Part shown: in pieces, positions 16,488-25,876 of the stretch
How the letters are laid out: the number at the start of each line of letters is the position of its first letter
Position numbering within the stretch: the stretch's first letter is position 1
Source of the DNA: Caballeronia jiangsuensis
GTDB taxonomy: Bacteria; Pseudomonadota; Gammaproteobacteria; Burkholderiales; Burkholderiaceae
Reading direction: 5' to 3'
DNA: 64,000 nucleotides
Assembly (NCBI GenBank): GCA_000648925.1
Contig: JFHF01000046.1
Span: 1-64,000 of the forward strand
The notes under the pieces: generated by a model
Told to the model about the DNA's origin: nothing
The model's database searches: none
Seen by the model: the letters and a program-made list of their open reading frames with translations, nothing else
Position numbers and translations under genes: made by a program

Positions 16488-17585
16488 CTAAGTGCGCTTG
16501 CGTGGACGCAGCCTTATTCTCGGGTTGTGCGCAAATAGAACGGCGCCCTGGCGCGGCACCAAGGAAGCTTGCTCTTCTCCTTGCCGAAGCCGGAGTAGCG
16601 ATGCCTCGAATTCTTCCCATCGACCGGATTGTCGAAGACGTTGGTAAAAGGAACTCACTTTCGTTGCGTTTCCCAACATTCCGTTCACACTGCGCCACCC
16701 CATCCCGGTCGCGAGTTTGATAAGAATTGCATCTATTAGCGTTCGGTCATCGTTCGAGGCTTCTAAATGATAGGGTCGGACGATATGTTTCAGTTGTGAC
16801 CATTCGGTGTCGGCGAGACCCCATCCATTCGGTCCTTCAATGAGGTTCGTGTTCTTCAGTATGGGATTCAGATTTTCCAGAGCACCTTGACTCGACTGAA
16901 GTGTGAACTCGACTGGTTGTTCTCCACCCCAGGAGAAAGCCTGCTCTTGTGGTTTCAAGCGATGCAAAGACATCGAAGACGCGACAAAAACTCGCCCGTG
17001 AAGCGAACCTGTGAGCACGCCATCAGCCAGCAGCTTCGGCAATTCAAGGCCAATAGCTCTACGCAAAGCGTTCGCGCGGATGGAAGCAAACGCTTCGCGT
17101 GCCGACGGAAAGAAATACATCCACTGGAGAAGCGCTGGTTTAGGCGGTGTTGCCCATATGCGGCGGGACAATCCGCGATGTATCAGTACACAGCCAAGGC
17201 CTTTTGCCTGCATTACCGGCGCAACAATTTGGTCGAGGCTTGTCGGGCGATAAAGATGATTGAAGAAGATAGAGTTTGGCGTGAAAAGTGCCTTAACTAC
17301 AACCAGGGCAGGAATCAGCACGCGCAAGCCTAGATAGTGCGCGACGTAGATTTTGTGAGAGTCACCCGGGCCGCAGTAATGCATGCCTGACAAGGCTAGA
17401 TATTCCGCCGAGTCCGAGACTTCCCAATCGTCGAAATTTGTCGTAAATCTGAGCTTGGTTTTACCAGACTCTCGCATTTTGACCCGCCATAACGAAGATG
17501 CCTCTATCCAATCTACGCTACCGTCGTTGTCAATTACTTTCCCTTCTAATCGCCCGTTCTTGCGTTCAATCGAATGCAGCCACAT
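16488..17585 (-). CDS. Protein with C-terminal transposase-like HTH region, linked to the tns module
   Basis: 365 residues. The N-terminal two-thirds are unrecognised, with a beta-rich start (LEGKVIDNDGSVDWIEASSLWRVK) and alpha/beta middle. Residues from about 285 to 340 (TLIDAILIKLATGMGWRSV, SSFYQRLRQSGRWEEF) resemble the helical DUF4096 domain at the front of IS5-type transposases, which binds DNA, but no DDE catalytic core is present. It lies on the same strand as tnsCBA, 2.6 kb beyond tnsC, so it may be an accessory DNA-binding factor. On the minus strand TTTTAGG and CGCTATACG lie upstream of the ATG, like the tnsA leader. The function is not assigned. Confidence 0.6.
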   Translation of the reverse strand: MWLHSIERKNGRLEGKVIDNDGSVDWIEASSLWRVKMRESGKTKLRFTTNFDDWEVSDSAEYLALSGMHYCGPGDSHKIYVAHYLGLRVLIPALVVVKALFTPNSIFFNHLYRPTSLDQIVAPVMQAKGLGCVLIHRGLSRRIWATPPKPALLQWMYFFPSAREAFASIRANALRRAIGLELPKLLADGVLTGSLHGRVFVASSMSLHRLKPQEQAFSWGGEQPVEFTLQSSQGALENLNPILKNTNLIEGPNGWGLADTEWSQLKHIVRPYHLEASNDDRTLIDAILIKLATGMGWRSVNGMLGNATKVSSFYQRLRQSGRWEEFEASLLRLRQGEEQASLVPRQGAVLFAHNPRIRLRPRKRT

Positions 17586-17922
17586 GCTGTCGCTCCTCAG
17601 TTCAAGGAACGTATAGCGACCGCCTTACCTAAAATGATTGCATCCACATGGCCATATGATTTATCAAAAATGAGGCGGATGACGGCGTATTCGAGCGATC
17701 GAACGACTCCGCTAATGTCCACGCAACCGGAAGCTATAAAGGCAAGCGAATCTATTGCGGGGAGGCCCGTCGCAGCCAAACACCTACCGAACCGACGTAG
17801 CCTCGGTTTGAACGTTTGGCCCCCCGCGAACGGACGGGCCGACGTTTGTGCTAATTTGGGAGCACGTTGTATCAAGAACGCGCGGAAGTCAGACTGCCTT
17901 TGTCGACGGGCAAGGAGGAGAG

Positions 17923-18171
17923 ATGACGTCAAATTTGGACGAGGCAGGGGACGGTACAATCTCCGTCGCACAAGTCGCAGGCCTGCTTTTCGTGTCGCGG
18001 CCTCATGTGATAAAGCTGATTCAGCAGGGATTACTTCCGCTGCATCACCGCGACGGGGTTGAGATGTTTGTGCGAACCGAAGATGTCCTAGCCTACCGAA
18101 AGCAGCAGCTCACCAAAGCGAAGGAGTGGCTTGGTTCTCAGAAAGAGGAGAACGAGCCGCCCGGTCTTTGA
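17923..18171 (+). CDS. Small excisionase-type (HTH_17) DNA-binding protein
   Basis: 82 residues. The core TISVAQVAGLLFVSRPHVIKLIQQGLLP, followed by VRTEDVLAYRKQQ, is the winged MerR-like helix-turn-helix of excisionase and antitoxin-type proteins. The ATG at 17923 has an almost perfect AAGGAGGAG ribosome binding site seven bases upstream, which rules out the upstream in-frame start. Relatives act as recombination directionality factors or as antitoxins of PIN-domain toxins, but no toxin or integrase gene adjoins it. It is divergent from the gene at 16488-17585. Confidence 0.75.
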   Translation: MTSNLDEAGDGTISVAQVAGLLFVSRPHVIKLIQQGLLPLHHRDGVEMFVRTEDVLAYRKQQLTKAKEWLGSQKEENEPPGL

Positions 18172-18597
18172 TGCGCGACGGGGCCTTCGCAACGTTTACC
18201 AGCGCAAGACCGGAATGAGCTTCGCCTCGATCGCGCTGCGTCCTAGGTTCGGGATTAGCCTATCCGCGCCCCCTCAGATATGGGTGCAAAAATCTAGCCG
18301 TTCAACGAGAGTCCCGCAGGGCGCGTGCGACGACCAGCCGCTTCAGGCATCGCTTTCCAGCCGGCGCGCGCCACGCTCCCGCGCTCGCGGTACCGCTCAG
18401 ACTGGTTTGGCCAGATGCCGCGCTTCAGAAGCTAGCGGTGAGACGGACGGCGCGACCGTTTAGTTTTCCAGCCTTAAGTCTCACTGCTGGCCGATCCGGT
18501 TGGTCCGGTCCGTTGTAAAGAGGGTGTTCAGGCCCAGATCGATCGGTATTGCCTCGGGTCGCAGCCGGCAAGCGCCTCGGGACGCACAAGGGAGGAA
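18172..18597. other. 425 bases without a recognisable gene
   Basis: No convincing frame, hairpin or repeat was seen between the HTH_17 gene and the 3' end of the minus-strand gene at 18598. Confidence 0.4.
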
Positions 18598-19140
18598 TCA
18601 ATCAACGTCGAGCGAGCCAAACCGGACATTGTCCGGGAGCATCAACTCCGACTGGCTGAACGATTTGCAGTCGATATCTCCAAATGCCCCGAACAGGGCT
18701 GCGAGCAGTCGTTGCCGGTCACCGTCCGCGACATTGAACCGCGCGATCGTCCATCCGACTGCATGCACGAAGAGGACCGAAAAGCATTGCCGAGAGAGCA
18801 GATTGACTGCGAGCGAGTCAAAATCCATCGCGATTGACGAGTTTCCCAACAAAATTAGGACATTACGGTTCGGCTCCTCCGGCGGGCCAAAGCACTTTAT
18901 TGCAAAATAACTCGCGATATTGGCGATGTCTGATGACTCCGCGAGAACGGCGACACAGGGCGAACTGTCGTCCTGCCGACCCACGCCAACCGGAAGGTCC
19001 CGGGCCGCAAGTGGGAAAGTTCGATGTATTCCTGACTCGCCGGTCGCTCGAATGAGCTCAATGGCATTGGTCGTTGTAATGCCGCTTACCAAGTCGGCCG
19101 AATTAACGGCTTTATTGCTGGTTCGCTGATGTGATTGCAT
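18598..19140 (-). CDS. Unrecognised protein, paralogue of 19351-20040
   Basis: 180 residues from the ATG at 19140, with AAGGA about eight bases upstream. The middle, FAIKCFG...VLILLGNSSIAMDF followed by SVLFVHAVGW, aligns with ILVPHNE...LFLLGNGPIAFEP and FVFFLHRAI of the neighbouring protein, so the two are distant paralogues in tandem. No known family is recognised. They lie just downstream of tnsC on the same strand, so they are either part of the transposon's operon or its first cargo. Confidence 0.55.
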   Translation of the reverse strand: MQSHQRTSNKAVNSADLVSGITTTNAIELIRATGESGIHRTFPLAARDLPVGVGRQDDSSPCVAVLAESSDIANIASYFAIKCFGPPEEPNRNVLILLGNSSIAMDFDSLAVNLLSRQCFSVLFVHAVGWTIARFNVADGDRQRLLAALFGAFGDIDCKSFSQSELMLPDNVRFGSLDVD

Positions 19141-19350
19141 TGCTGCCGTCCTTTCTTCGAAACGTACTCGCGTGCAGTGAGCGGCGAATGCTGTCGCTAA
19201 CGTAACAACCTATGGCGGGGGGCGTAGGCGATCCGTCGGCGGTGTGCCGCTAGAAACGACCGCCGAGCTCGAGGCGCGACGGTCGTGAAAATGGATGTGA
19301 TAGTTCAGCGGGGGCCTTCGTGCCGACCGAGCGTCGTATACCGGCGACGC

Positions 19351-20040
19351 TTAATCGTTCCACGAACAGGCGTCCGGACACCGCTGGACGAAAAGGTCCG
19401 GTCTCGACCGAACGCGCGCCGACGCGAAGTACTGAGACAGCCGTCCATCGTTTCCAATTTCAAAATATGCAGCCGGTACGATAGCTATATCATCGGCCGC
19501 CCCGCTGACGGACGACCCAAAGACTATGATGCTTCGGGCCGCTCTTTCGTCGTCGTGTTGATAGTTCTCTCCGGCCGACGCATCCAAGGCTTCCCACGTA
19601 TTGAGGAAACGCTCGCTCCAGCTGTAGCGGACTAGATAGGTTATGGCCCGATGCAAAAAGAAAACGAAGAGCGAGCCATCGGAGCCAAAAAGAGGTTGAA
19701 ATCCATACTTCGGCTCAAACGCGATGGGGCCGTTCCCGAGAAGAAACAAGGATGTTGCCTGGCGGTGCTCGAAGTCGATTTCGTTATGCGGGACGAGAAT
19801 GTTCGCGGCTTGTGCGTTCCAGTCAATCTCTTCATTGGCAGGAATGGCAAAAGACAAAACATGCGTCTCGGAAATCGCTTGCTGCAACTCTTTCGGGAGA
19901 AACACCTTGGCAACGGCAGCGCACGCGGTCAAACCAGCGTGCTCCGCACAATCTGCGAGTTCGTCGAACAACGCAACGTTGTCGACGATAACGATGCCGT
20001 CGTTCTGACGAACCGCATTTCGGTTGATGGCTTGGTTCAC
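19351..20040 (-). CDS. Unrecognised protein directly downstream of tnsC
   Basis: About 229 residues from a GTG at 20040, chosen because AAGGA lies nine bases upstream; the frame stays open further up but without a good start. Features are DGIVIVDNVALFDELADC near the N-terminus, VFLPKELQQAISE, and SLFLLGNGPIAFEPK...SLFVFFLHRAI in the middle. It is soluble. It shares the LLGN...IA...hhFhH pattern with the 180-residue protein encoded next. It lies 160 bases from the tnsC stop on the same strand. Function unknown. Confidence 0.55.
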   Translation of the reverse strand: MNQAINRNAVRQNDGIVIVDNVALFDELADCAEHAGLTACAAVAKVFLPKELQQAISETHVLSFAIPANEEIDWNAQAANILVPHNEIDFEHRQATSLFLLGNGPIAFEPKYGFQPLFGSDGSLFVFFLHRAITYLVRYSWSERFLNTWEALDASAGENYQHDDERAARSIIVFGSSVSGAADDIAIVPAAYFEIGNDGRLSQYFASARVRSRPDLFVQRCPDACSWND

Positions 20041-20201
20041 TTTCTGAGTCCTTGCAGTGTGGTTTGGCCCGGCGTGTAAGGGATCCGTTTTAGCCTTTTT
20101 CCACTCATTCTTGATACCGAAGCCAAACCCGTCCGCGTGGGCGCCAGCGCGCCTCGCCTGGTGCCGCAAAGATGTTCAACCGGGACAGGTGATATGCAGC
20201 C

Positions 20202-21833
20202 TCAGAGGCCCAAAACTTCGTCTAGCTGGCACGCTGCCCCCATTGTTATTAGATGACTGAAAGCAGTCGTACCATCCGCCTTGGCTCGTGAAATCGCGTG
20301 ACGGTAGTCGTCGGGGGCGAGTGTTACGACAGACTCGGCCGGTTTCTTCTTGCTGCTCTTAGCGGGGGAGCGCGGCTTCGTCAACGCTAACGCCGCTTCT
20401 GCTCCGGCCGCGACCCCTGTGACCTTTCCGGCTGTATCGACCTTCTTCGCGGCCCACGCCGCTCGCTCGTCGTCGATGCCTGCTTGCTGAAGCACCTTTG
20501 CAACGGCCGGAATGAATTCCTCATCTCCAGGTCGAACGCTCGCGCCACGTTGGCGAGAACCCTCGAAGCTGGCGAGGCTGTCTTCGAGGAGTGAGCTCAA
20601 ATAAAGCGGTGGTATGTCTTCATATGCGCGCAACGCTTGCGTGTCGCCCGTACGCATCGCATCCAGCATGCGCTTGACCGGCTCGAGTTCGGCGCCGAAG
20701 ACCGATGTAATCGTCGCGGCCGAGAACGTCTCGCTTCGATCAAGCATGGCGCGCCACTGCGCACACGCAAAAAGCTTGATAGCAATGTCAGGCACTGCCT
20801 GCGAGCACGCCAGCATTGTGTTCGACATGCCTTGAGTTAGTATCACAGGCGTCTTAATCCACTGGTACTCGAACAACTCGAGTAGGAAGTCCTCCCATTC
20901 GCCAGGGTTCGTCAGGTCGCCGCTCGACTGAAATGTTGACCACGTCGGGAAGCCGTGCCCCGCGCTACGCCGGCCTTGTCTGAAGTCAAGCCCGAGCAAC
21001 TCGGACGCTTTGTGCGTGCCGACAAAAACAATCGGGACGCCGAGTTCATTGGAAGCGGTGACCAGGGCAGACATGAGCGTCTGCTTCGATGTGCCCGCGT
21101 TGCGCAAATTTTGAATCTCGTCGACAACGAGCACCCCGACGAAATGGTCATGCATGGCGCGAGCGGCGTGATTCAGCAGCAATTCGCCGCTATTGCGATT
21201 GTTGTTGACGTGCATCCCAAAATAGTCTGCGTCCGGAACCAGCTGGTCAATTTTCCGGAGGATGGAGGCGGCGAGTCCCTTCGTCGACAGTCCGTCATGG
21301 GGCGCCTCAATATGTAAGTACGGTATCTGATAACAGTGCCACTCGCGGTGATAAATGACAGGTGGATACCACGAGAAAATTCGGCGGATTGTCGTGGTCT
21401 TTCCTGTACCCGACATCCCGATAACTCTTGACGACAACTGCTCTTCGGTAGGAGGAAGGTACGGGGCGGTGAAGGCTCGGCCGGCTTGCATCGCCTCGTA
21501 CAAGTTTTGAAACACGCGGACATGCTCCACAGATGACGGACGCCTTCCCACGTATCCTGACCGAATGAGTGTGTCAAAGGCACGTGCCAGCTGAACATGT
21601 CGCTCCATTGGCCGCAGGAACGACGAAAGTCCGGCGACCATTTGTAGTCTCTCGTGCGTCTCCCAATCCCGCTGCTCCGCGTCGAAGTCCGGGGCGACCA
21701 TGATTCTGTCAATAAGGGTGTCATCATCGACCGAGGGAGGCAGTGCCTCTATGAGAGGGTTTCCACTGTAACGCGGAATACGTTGCGGCGTGTACTGTGC
21801 CTCCACAACGACCTTACTCTGAGCCGCGTGCAT
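20202..21833 (-). CDS. tnsC: Tn7-like transposition regulator TnsC (AAA+ ATPase)
   Basis: 543 residues, close to the 555 of Tn7 TnsC. Walker A is GMSGTGKT (residues 139-146) and Walker B is VLVVDEIQNL (234-243), within an AAA+ domain. In Tn7-like elements TnsC assembles on target DNA marked by a TniQ/TnsD protein and recruits the TnsAB transposase, controlling target immunity. The C-terminal tail is lysine- and serine-rich (about residues 480-520) and may contact TnsA/TnsB. The ATG at 21833 overlaps the end of tnsB by 20 bases, so the two are translationally coupled. Confidence 0.93.
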   Translation of the reverse strand: MHAAQSKVVVEAQYTPQRIPRYSGNPLIEALPPSVDDDTLIDRIMVAPDFDAEQRDWETHERLQMVAGLSSFLRPMERHVQLARAFDTLIRSGYVGRRPSSVEHVRVFQNLYEAMQAGRAFTAPYLPPTEEQLSSRVIGMSGTGKTTTIRRIFSWYPPVIYHREWHCYQIPYLHIEAPHDGLSTKGLAASILRKIDQLVPDADYFGMHVNNNRNSGELLLNHAARAMHDHFVGVLVVDEIQNLRNAGTSKQTLMSALVTASNELGVPIVFVGTHKASELLGLDFRQGRRSAGHGFPTWSTFQSSGDLTNPGEWEDFLLELFEYQWIKTPVILTQGMSNTMLACSQAVPDIAIKLFACAQWRAMLDRSETFSAATITSVFGAELEPVKRMLDAMRTGDTQALRAYEDIPPLYLSSLLEDSLASFEGSRQRGASVRPGDEEFIPAVAKVLQQAGIDDERAAWAAKKVDTAGKVTGVAAGAEAALALTKPRSPAKSSKKKPAESVVTLAPDDYRHAISRAKADGTTAFSHLITMGAACQLDEVLGL

Positions 21834-24009
21834 TCAGTTTCTCCTGTGCCTTTCGGCGTAACATGTCTCGCAGGGGCGATGAGGTCACTTTCGCGGGAAC
21901 GCCCGCAGCGCTGGACTCAAGGCGTGGTGATGGCTCGCTCTTACTACCGTCATCAGACGCTGGGCGAGCAGATGGCGCCGTTTGCATTGGAATAACGTTT
22001 GTGGGAAGGGGTTCAGTAATCGTTGGCATGGCCGCATCTTCGCGTCGGCGAGACGCGAGCTCTGATGCACGAGCGAATGCGGTATCCGCTCGTCTTCCTG
22101 AGCGCGACTTACCCTTGCTTGCAATCTTTCGCTCTGCCACCGCAGCCTCGCTCAACCCTCGAATGTGCTGCCGCAGCTCGGCCTTCGCCTGATCGGCACT
22201 AGCCTTATTCTCAAAATTGTTCAGTTCGGCTCGACGGAAAATGTATTCCACTTCGGCGAATGAATAGCCAGCGAAGTCCTTGCTCGCAGGCGCGAGCCTG
22301 CACTCAAACGTCTGGCGACGGTCCGCAGGGTTATAAACGATGATGGAGGAAGCTGAGCGAGGGTCATACGACATTTCGACAACAAAGTTGCCCCGTCTTC
22401 CCGCTTGTACGTACCATCCAAGCTCGTTTGCTGACGGGCAATCAAATACAAGCCGCTTGAATTTAATTCCGTCTTGCGTAACTGTCGCCTTATCTTTCGG
22501 CAGCAGTTGTAAGCGGAGAAAATCATAGTCATACCTGGCAAGCGCGCCGCTGCGACGTGCGACGTCGTCGTTCCACAAATCAAGGGGCACCGCCGGCGTG
22601 CCAGACAGCACATGTCGCGGCTCCAATCGATAGCCTTTCATAACTTTTCGATTGTGCGCAATGACGTGCTTGATAACGATCGACGTGAATTCGTCCAAAG
22701 TCAGGGATGCGTCTTGATAGTAACGCTTCTGTCGGCGCTTGATGGCGTTTATAGGCGGCTCGTATCCGGGCGTCACATCTGCAATCGACGCGTGAAGCAG
22801 CCTAAACCCGCATTCGACAGTGCCTTTTCGATGCGGCAAAAGGGACTGGGTGTTGACAACAATCGACTGCATTCCGTCGCAAATCCGATAACTATTGTTG
22901 CTGTTCATCTCGCCACGGTCGCCGACCCATTTTTCTGGGAAGGTAGCGTCGGCGGGCCAATCCTCTGGGTCGTACGGGATGCCGTACTTAGCACACAACG
23001 CTTGCTTGTCCGCTGCGACGCTCAGGATCGCGAGCATCGCGCCTGTCCACGAGGCGTTTTCCAGGCCGACATAGAAACCAACTACGAGTCGGCTCCAGCG
23101 GTCGTAGATGAGATAAAGCGTAGGCTTTCCGATAATTGTCGAGCGGTCTTCCAGCGCAACAAGGAAGACGTCTCCGATCGTTGCATCGATTTCGTAGATG
23201 TGGCCAACGCCTACAGCTTCTTCGAGCGCGCTTCCGAGATGAGCGCCATGCTCGCGGTCGAATTCTTTCGACCCACGCTTTTTCCGGAGGATTTCCGTGA
23301 GCGTGAACTTCGTTCGGGCAATGTGTCGGAACTGAAAAATTGACGGGCATTCTCCGTCCGGATGCAGATATCTCGTGCCGTTACCGTCGAGGTAAGAGTA
23401 GAACTCTTCTCGCATGCGAAAGTGCGCGCCGGCGAGGGTCGAAATTTCGCCGTCGAGATAGTATTTACGGATTGCTGTCCCAACGTTCTTGGCGTCTTCG
23501 GGCGTCATCTGAAAGGTGCGATACTTTCCATCCTTGGGCCGACGACCGCGGCCTGCGGTCAATTTCTCGTTCGAGCGCCCGATCTTGTCGAAGTCAGGAA
23601 TGAGCGCAAGCCGCGTTTGCCCATTACGCCAATACAGGCGCAGGTATCGATAGAGCGTCGTTTCGGATATGCGCAGCTCTCTCGCGCGCGCCTCGACCAA
23701 CGGTCCTCGAGCGGACGCTACGAAAATCTGAGGATGGTTGATGAGCGGTTCGATAGCGTCATAGGCTTTGTATGCACGCCGCCTCGCCGTCTCTGAATAA
23801 AACGCGAGGTCAGGTTGGTGACCGGCCTCCGACCCGCGAAGCGCCTTGACCGATACGTGACCCGTCAAGACGCCAAAGTCTCGATATTCAGGCCAGCGAC
23901 CGGGACCCCTCACGGGCATGACCCAGCCGCGGTGCCCCTCAAGGTCAATGGAGAGAACGCGGTACCGAGTCTGGTCGGCAGCATCGAAGAGGTCGTTCTT
24001 GAGCAGCAT
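21814..24009 (-). CDS. tnsB: Tn7-like transposase subunit TnsB (DDE, Mu/retroviral type)
   Basis: About 731 residues from the ATG at 24009. This start gives NDLFDAADQTRYRVLSID, matching the usual start of TnsB proteins; the frame is open further upstream into tnsA but that part looks unrelated. The catalytic triad is D275 (YEIDAT), D364 (GDRGE) and E399 (KGTVECGF), almost the same positions as D273, D361 and E396 of Tn7. The order is an N-terminal HTH region (ISETTLYRYLRLYW), an RNase-H-fold core, a beta-barrel, then a charged C-terminal tail that would contact TnsC. TnsB binds the transposon ends and joins the 3' ends to target DNA. Confidence 0.94.
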   Translation of the reverse strand: MLLKNDLFDAADQTRYRVLSIDLEGHRGWVMPVRGPGRWPEYRDFGVLTGHVSVKALRGSEAGHQPDLAFYSETARRRAYKAYDAIEPLINHPQIFVASARGPLVEARARELRISETTLYRYLRLYWRNGQTRLALIPDFDKIGRSNEKLTAGRGRRPKDGKYRTFQMTPEDAKNVGTAIRKYYLDGEISTLAGAHFRMREEFYSYLDGNGTRYLHPDGECPSIFQFRHIARTKFTLTEILRKKRGSKEFDREHGAHLGSALEEAVGVGHIYEIDATIGDVFLVALEDRSTIIGKPTLYLIYDRWSRLVVGFYVGLENASWTGAMLAILSVAADKQALCAKYGIPYDPEDWPADATFPEKWVGDRGEMNSNNSYRICDGMQSIVVNTQSLLPHRKGTVECGFRLLHASIADVTPGYEPPINAIKRRQKRYYQDASLTLDEFTSIVIKHVIAHNRKVMKGYRLEPRHVLSGTPAVPLDLWNDDVARRSGALARYDYDFLRLQLLPKDKATVTQDGIKFKRLVFDCPSANELGWYVQAGRRGNFVVEMSYDPRSASSIIVYNPADRRQTFECRLAPASKDFAGYSFAEVEYIFRRAELNNFENKASADQAKAELRQHIRGLSEAAVAERKIASKGKSRSGRRADTAFARASELASRRREDAAMPTITEPLPTNVIPMQTAPSARPASDDGSKSEPSPRLESSAAGVPAKVTSSPLRDMLRRKAQEKLNARGSE

Positions 24010-24043
24010 GGCTTGATTTCGAGTCGTTAAAGAAAAACGGTGT

Positions 24044-24904
24044 TCAGGCGATTGAGACTCTGCGTGGAGGCTGCTCGTCATCAGCGCACAGCGTAAAGCT
24101 GCTAACTGGCGCCTGTTCCAGGTGCGGGACATTCAAATCACAGCGCAGCGTTTGCTCCCAGAGGAGCACGCGTGCGACGCGCAGACCTAGGCCGGGCGCG
24201 ACGCCGTGACGACGGTCAAAACCATTGCAGTATTCGGCTAGTGAGTCGAGCCGCGTCGAACGAGAGAATTCGTTTTTCATCTGCCCGCACAGCTCGTGCA
24301 GTTGCTCAAACGATGGAGAGGTTTGCCCGGGCTTCCATGTCGCTCCGCGAAACCACTCGATATTTCGGACCTTTTGCATTGGAAGCGACGAATGAAAGAC
24401 CAAGTGATGCTTCACGTCGCAGCCAGCAAAATACGCATGCGTTATCTGTAGCTTTTCGACGGCGCGTTCATTTTCCGCGTCTTCGGAGCGCTTGCAGTCG
24501 AACGCTTTCAGGCAGGGCCCGTCCGCTTGGTCAATCGCTACCAGGAAGTCAACTGTCATCACCGCAGGGACCGATGTGCCTGGGTATGTGGGGTGCTTGA
24601 CCCCCAAGGCTGCGGCCACCTCCAAGGTAGTCTCCCGAGGCAATGGAAAACCTTCGTAGACGGCGGTTACGTCCCTGCAAAATTCGAGACAAACGAAGGT
24701 GTTCCATTCGACATCGGACACCATCTCGATCGTGCGGCCAAATCGTTGGCTGTATGCCCGATGAGTACGTCCGAGAGAGGAGAAATCAGCGGTGCCGACC
24801 CACGGCTTGTACTGTGCTCCCTCGCCCTCGCCGTATCCTTCCCGGATCCGTCGTGCGACTAATTCCTCGGTCCACTTCTTGACACCACGTGGCATCGCGC
24901 TCAC
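24044..24904 (-). CDS. tnsA: Tn7-like endonuclease subunit TnsA
   Basis: 286 residues (273 in Tn7). The restriction-endonuclease-like catalytic residues are in order: E66 in SDVEWNTFVCLEF, D119 in VMTVDFLVAI and K138 in FDCKRSED. The N-terminus has the typical GEGAQYKPWV and the FSSLGRTHR that relates to the 'S-x-G-R' segment of the family. TnsA cuts the 5' ends of the element, giving cut-and-paste transposition together with TnsB. It is first in the tnsABC operon, with TnsB starting 34 bases after its stop. The minus-strand leader contains CGCTATACG, a plausible -10. Confidence 0.93.
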   Translation of the reverse strand: MSAMPRGVKKWTEELVARRIREGYGEGEGAQYKPWVGTADFSSLGRTHRAYSQRFGRTIEMVSDVEWNTFVCLEFCRDVTAVYEGFPLPRETTLEVAAALGVKHPTYPGTSVPAVMTVDFLVAIDQADGPCLKAFDCKRSEDAENERAVEKLQITHAYFAGCDVKHHLVFHSSLPMQKVRNIEWFRGATWKPGQTSPSFEQLHELCGQMKNEFSRSTRLDSLAEYCNGFDRRHGVAPGLGLRVARVLLWEQTLRCDLNVPHLEQAPVSSFTLCADDEQPPRRVSIA

Positions 24905-24930
24905 TCCACAAGGACACGCGGCGGCGCCGC

Positions 24931-25210
24931 GTTATTGGAGCGTATAGCGCTGCCGGCCGCCGGTCGGCGCAACTCGGGCCGTTTTAGACGAGCTGAGACC
25001 GAACGATTGGTTTTAGAACAGTGTCTTGTGTCTGCTCGACGCAGCAGCGGATGCCTATTCCATGACCAAAAATTGAAAGCCGTTTGCGCCGCTTTACGGC
25101 TGAGCACCGTCGAATCCGGTGACATCTGTGGAAACCGCAGCCGTAGCCGCGACTCCGCCGCTCGGATACGACCGTTTTAGGTGGGCGGTTCCGCGAGCGC
25201 TTTAGATGTG
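24931..25210. promoter_or_regulatory. tnsA leader with four TTTTAG-type repeats; possible transposon end
   Basis: Upstream of tnsA four similar sites run in the same direction: GCCGTTTTAGACG (24979), TGGTTTTAGAACA (25008), ACCGTTTTAGGTG (25171) and GCGCTTTAGATGT (25198). Tn7 right ends carry four TnsB sites next to tnsA, so these are candidates for TnsB sites at one end of this element. Inverted copies (ACCTAAAAC) occur at 11174 and 11381. No terminal TGT or target duplication was confirmed, and similar words occur elsewhere in the island. Confidence 0.35.
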
Positions 25211-25229
25211 AGAGTATTACCGGGCGCCG

Positions 25230-25733
25230 TCAGGTTTCTGGCGGGAGGTCCGTGTGATCGGGTAACAGAAGACGTTGAATTTGGTCGAGCGTCTGCCTGA
25301 GCGCCGCCGAATTGTTGCAGGCAACAAGCACTGAGCGGCACAGGTATTCGATGGGTATGGCGCTTCGCGAAGCATCGACGATCGTCAATGTGTGGGGATT
25401 TCGACGGCCGACGTCCGCGCGAAGAACATCTGCTCGCTTACGCAGGTCGTTCTTCCGATGCAGCCGATTTCCCGAAGTCGTCGCACCTACCGTCCGTGAG
25501 GCCAGGCCATGGGGTAGCAAGCTCAGAATCCTGCGGTAACCAATGTCGACGACGTAGGAACCGTTCAAAACCACTTGCAAGTTAGATGCAGCCTCGGCGA
25601 TGGCTGAAAGTTCGTCTAAGAGTTCGGAATTCGTAGGCGGCCTACGAGACGCTGACGAGTCGCGTGCGACCTGAGGGCGGGTCCGTCGTGGGAAGACGAC
25701 ACCCTCGACGCCCAAATATAGGACGGAGCTCAT
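25230..25733 (-). CDS. HAD-like protein lacking catalytic aspartates (copy 1)
   Basis: 167 residues. The fold pattern follows HAD proteins of the 'Swiss Army Knife RNA repair' group: a first strand SSVLYLGVEGVVF, helix ELLDELSAIAEAA, strand LQVVLNGSYV, a later TLTIVDASRSAIP, and LVACNN near the end. In active HAD enzymes the first strand ends in DxDG; here it reads GVEG, so both catalytic aspartates are replaced. It may be a binding protein rather than an enzyme. A second copy with the same loss is at 29161-29814. It is divergent from the DUF6471 gene at 25877. Confidence 0.6.
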   Translation of the reverse strand: MSSVLYLGVEGVVFPRRTRPQVARDSSASRRPPTNSELLDELSAIAEAASNLQVVLNGSYVVDIGYRRILSLLPHGLASRTVGATTSGNRLHRKNDLRKRADVLRADVGRRNPHTLTIVDASRSAIPIEYLCRSVLVACNNSAALRQTLDQIQRLLLPDHTDLPPET

Positions 25734-25831
25734 GAAAGACTTGGCTCGGTTTTTGAGAAGCGACGTGCGCTGAGGTTTGTAACGGGTGGGGTGGGTACAC
25801 CAGCGACGTCGAGGGCTCCCTGAATTGGACT

Positions 25832-25860
25832 TTGACTTTTAGAGAGCGCGTGCAGATATA
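25832..25860 (+). promoter_or_regulatory. Sigma70-type promoter of the 25877 gene
   Basis: TTGACT at 25832-25837, a 17-base spacer and GATATA at 25855-25860, with the ATG 17 bases further and AAGG as a ribosome binding site. The leader is therefore short. Confidence 0.65.
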
Positions 25861-25876
25861 CACACCAAGGTAGTAC

